Below, one piece after another: positions 3,345 to 5,594 of a DNA stretch of 5,594 nucleotides. The notes beneath the pieces are model-generated. The model made no database searches. It saw nothing but the letters and a program-made list of their open reading frames with translations, and was not told where the DNA came from. The first letter of the stretch is position 1. Each line of letters starts with the position of its first letter. The position numbers and the translations under genes were made by a program. The stretch comes from an uncultured Clostridia bacterium (GTDB lineage Bacteria; Bacillota; Clostridia; Oscillospirales; Oscillospiraceae): positions 1 through 5,594 of the forward strand of contig CAMWTG010000190.1 in assembly GCA_947177115.1 (NCBI GenBank), written 5' to 3'.

Positions 3345-5594
3345 ATGACACAAGATTTTAACCAGCGCTACATAACCGCCCGGCGGGCTGCCATTGCCCG
3401 GCGCTACAAGAGGATGAATCCCCGCCAGCAGGATGCCGTCCTGGCCACAGAGGGGCCCCTGCTGCTGCTGGCAGGGGCGGGCAGCGGCAAGACCACGGTG
3501 CTCATCAACCGGGTGGACAACCTGCTCACCTTTGGCCGGGGCAGCGATGCCGGTGAGGCGCCGCCATGGGCCACTGATGAGGATCTGGCATTTCTGGAAC
3601 ATTTCCCGGACGAACCATCTCCGGAGGACTGGCGGGAGGCCCGGCGGCTGTGCGCTGTGGAGCCTGTGGCGCCCTGGTCGGTGATCGCTATCACCTTCAC
3701 CAACAAGGCCGCCGGAGAATTGAAGGAACGGCTGGAACGGATGTGCGGCGCAGCCGCCCGGGATATCTGGGCGGCCACCTTCCATTCCGCCTGTATCCGG
3801 ATCCTGCGGCGGGATGTGGAAAAGCTGGGGATGGGCTTTGACAGCAGCTTCACGATCTACGACACCGATGACAGCAAGCGGGTCATCAAGGATGTGCTGA
3901 AAGCCCTCAGTCTGGATGAGAAGGAATTTCAGCCCCGTTCGGTGCTGTCCATCATCTCCAACGCCAAGGACAAGGACTGGTCCCCGGACCGGTTTGCCCA
4001 GGAGAGCAAGACCTCCCGCGATTGGCGGATGCCCCGGATCGCGGAGATCTATACGGGCTACCAGCGCCGCCTCCGGGAGGCCAACGCCATGGATTTCGAT
4101 GATATCATCCTTCACACCGTCCACTTGCTGCAGAAGGACGAGGAGGTGCGCTCCTTCTATCAGCGGAAGTTCAAATATGTGCTGATCGATGAGTATCAGG
4201 ACACGAACCACCTGCAGTACCTGCTGGCCCGGCTGCTGGCGGGTGGATATGAGAACATCTGCGTGGTAGGTGATGACGACCAGTCTATTTACCGTTTCCG
4301 GGGAGCTAATATCGAGAATATTTTAAATTTTGAGAAGCAGTACGATACCTGCCGCACCATCCGCCTGGAGCAGAACTACCGCTCTACCCAGAATATCCTG
4401 GATGCCGCCAATACGGTCATCAAGAACAATACCGGCCGGAAAGGGAAGACCCTGTGGACCGAGGCCGGTCCTGGGGACAAGGTGCTGGTCAAGACGGTGT
4501 TCAATGAATCCGATGAGGCCAACTTTGTGGCGGGCAAGATCCTGGAAAGCTACGGCCGGGGCGAAAACTGGCGGGACAACGCCATCCTTTACCGGATGAA
4601 TGCCCAGTCCAACGCCCTGGAAATGTCCCTCAAGCGCAACGGCATCCCTTACAAAGTTTACGGCGGCATGAAGTTTTTCGACCGTGCCGAGGTCAAGGAC
4701 ATGCTGGCATACCTGTGCGTGGTAAACAACCCCATGGACGATCTCCGGCTGCGGCGGATCGTCAATGTACCCGCCAGAGGCATTGGCGGAACCACTATGG
4801 ACAGGGCATCCCAGCTGGCTGCCAGCGAAGGAAAGAGCCTCTGGGAGGTTATGATCCATGCGGATATGTATCCAACACTTAAAACTAGTGCTGGCAAGCT
4901 GCAATCCTTTACAGCTATGATACAGGAACTGCGGGACCTGGCGGAGACGCTGGAATTGCCGGACCTGTACGATGCGGTGTGCGAACGGAGCCGCTATATC
5001 AAGGCCCTGGAAGAAAAGAACGACATGGAGAGCCGGGGGCGTATTGAGAACGTACAGGAGCTGCGTTCCAGCATCATCGGATTTTTAGAAAGCGACCCAG
5101 ACATCGCGTCCCTGGCGGGTTTCCTGGACAGCGTGGCGCTGTATACGGACCTGGACGATTCGGTCGAGAACGACAACTGCGTCTCCCTCATGACCATGCA
5201 CTCCGCCAAGGGCCTGGAGTTCCCCAATGTGTACGTGGTGGGCATGGAGGAGGGCGTCTTTCCCGGCGGACGCGCTGCCGGAGAGAGCGAGGAGATGGAA
5301 GAGGAGCGGCGGCTGTGCTATGTGGCCATGACCCGGGCCCGGGAGCGCCTGACCATGACCACCGCCCGCCAGCGGATGCTCTATGGCCGTACCAGCAGCA
5401 ACATGCCCTCCCGTTTTCTGGAAGAGCTGCCCGCCGAACCCATCGACTGGCAGAGCAAGACGGAACCCCGCGCCGCCGCAAACCATTGGGACGAGGATGC
5501 GCCCACCTTTGGTTCTGTGGCAGGGGGCAGCAGCTACAGTCAGGCTCCTTCCGCCGCAAAATCCCGATATACCCGGCCCAAGCGGGACCCCGGC
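3345..5594 (+). CDS. pcrA: UvrD/PcrA-type ATP-dependent DNA helicase (C-terminus beyond window)
   Basis: A superfamily 1A 3'-5' DNA helicase used in repair and removal of protein blocks. The frame is open for 750 codons to the edge without a stop. Motifs in order: Q motif MNPRQQDAV (24-32); Walker A AGAGSGKTT (43-51); Ia AITFTNKAA (115-123); Walker B VLIDEYQDT (279-287); III GDDDQSIYRFRGA (309-321); IV NYRST (344-348); V in VSLMTMHSAKGLEF (613-626); VI VAMTRARERL (660-669) with arginine finger R664. After motif VI comes a polar linker (about 688-750); the usual short Tudor-like C-terminal domain should lie outside. About 45 extra residues lie between motifs I and Ia (63-109), acidic and proline-rich, which I remember from Oscillospirales homologues. 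The start is the first ATG after the promoter but has only a weak GA-rich site (AGGAAAGAGAGAG) upstream; M24 is an alternative, with AAGAGG too close. PcrA is favoured over UvrD or Rep because of the Firmicute context. Confidence 0.95.
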   Translation, partial: MTQDFNQRYITARRAAIARRYKRMNPRQQDAVLATEGPLLLLAGAGSGKTTVLINRVDNLLTFGRGSDAGEAPPWATDEDLAFLEHFPDEPSPEDWREARRLCAVEPVAPWSVIAITFTNKAAGELKERLERMCGAAARDIWAATFHSACIRILRRDVEKLGMGFDSSFTIYDTDDSKRVIKDVLKALSLDEKEFQPRSVLSIISNAKDKDWSPDRFAQESKTSRDWRMPRIAEIYTGYQRRLREANAMDFDDIILHTVHLLQKDEEVRSFYQRKFKYVLIDEYQDTNHLQYLLARLLAGGYENICVVGDDDQSIYRFRGANIENILNFEKQYDTCRTIRLEQNYRSTQNILDAANTVIKNNTGRKGKTLWTEAGPGDKVLVKTVFNESDEANFVAGKILESYGRGENWRDNAILYRMNAQSNALEMSLKRNGIPYKVYGGMKFFDRAEVKDMLAYLCVVNNPMDDLRLRRIVNVPARGIGGTTMDRASQLAASEGKSLWEVMIHADMYPTLKTSAGKLQSFTAMIQELRDLAETLELPDLYDAVCERSRYIKALEEKNDMESRGRIENVQELRSSIIGFLESDPDIASLAGFLDSVALYTDLDDSVENDNCVSLMTMHSAKGLEFPNVYVVGMEEGVFPGGRAAGESEEMEEERRLCYVAMTRARERLTMTTARQRMLYGRTSSNMPSRFLEELPAEPIDWQSKTEPRAAANHWDEDAPTFGSVAGGSSYSQAPSAAKSRYTRPKRDPG

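Noticed and set aside
3240..4211. 323-codon minus-strand open frame
   Set aside because: It lies antisense to the helicase motifs and its end runs into the promoter region. Composition is typical of a shadow frame, and the helicase strand holds every SF1 motif.
4857..4925. Short stretch in the helicase with AT-rich codons (ACA, CTT, AAA, ACT, AGT)
   Set aside because: It is only about 20 codons, stays in frame and lies in a variable part between motifs IV and V. This is too little to argue for recombination.

Overview
The window reads as chromosomal DNA of a moderately GC-rich Firmicute, most likely a gut-type Clostridia of the Oscillospirales (Flavonifractor/Oscillibacter-like). Three things point there: a tRNA-sensing T-box leader, strong AAGGAGG-type ribosome binding sites, and a UvrD/PcrA helicase with an insertion I remember from helicases of that order. 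The genus is inference; no search was possible.

Layout. Bases 1-470 (minus) hold the N-terminal third of a half-size ABC exporter with its own promoter (about 514-542). Bases 665-827 are a compact palindromic element: perfect 30-bp inverted repeats around a core that has a strong Shine-Dalgarno sequence and a 25-codon reading frame. It lies against the terminator of tyrS (835-874). tyrS (896-2122, minus) follows a class I SAM-dependent methyltransferase gene (2144-2872, minus) with a gap of only 21 bases. Both are preceded by a complete T-box riboswitch (about 2911-3187, minus) with a UAC (tyrosine) specifier, an antiterminator and a rho-independent terminator. A near-consensus promoter drives it (TTGACA-17-TATACT, 3194-3222). 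Back to back with that promoter, another (3275-3303, plus) serves a pcrA/uvrD-type helicase (3345 to the window edge).

How it works together. Lack of charged tRNA-Tyr should stabilise the antiterminator and switch on a two-gene operon of methyltransferase and tyrosyl-tRNA synthetase. tyrS is expected under a tyrosine T-box. The uncharacterised methyltransferase as the first, T-box-proximal gene is not, and it is one of the two most interesting points here. The other is the small palindromic element with its SD-preceded micro-ORF. The helicase and the exporter look like ordinary chromosomal neighbours with their own promoters. I found no tRNA or rRNA gene, CRISPR array, full insertion sequence or phage gene.
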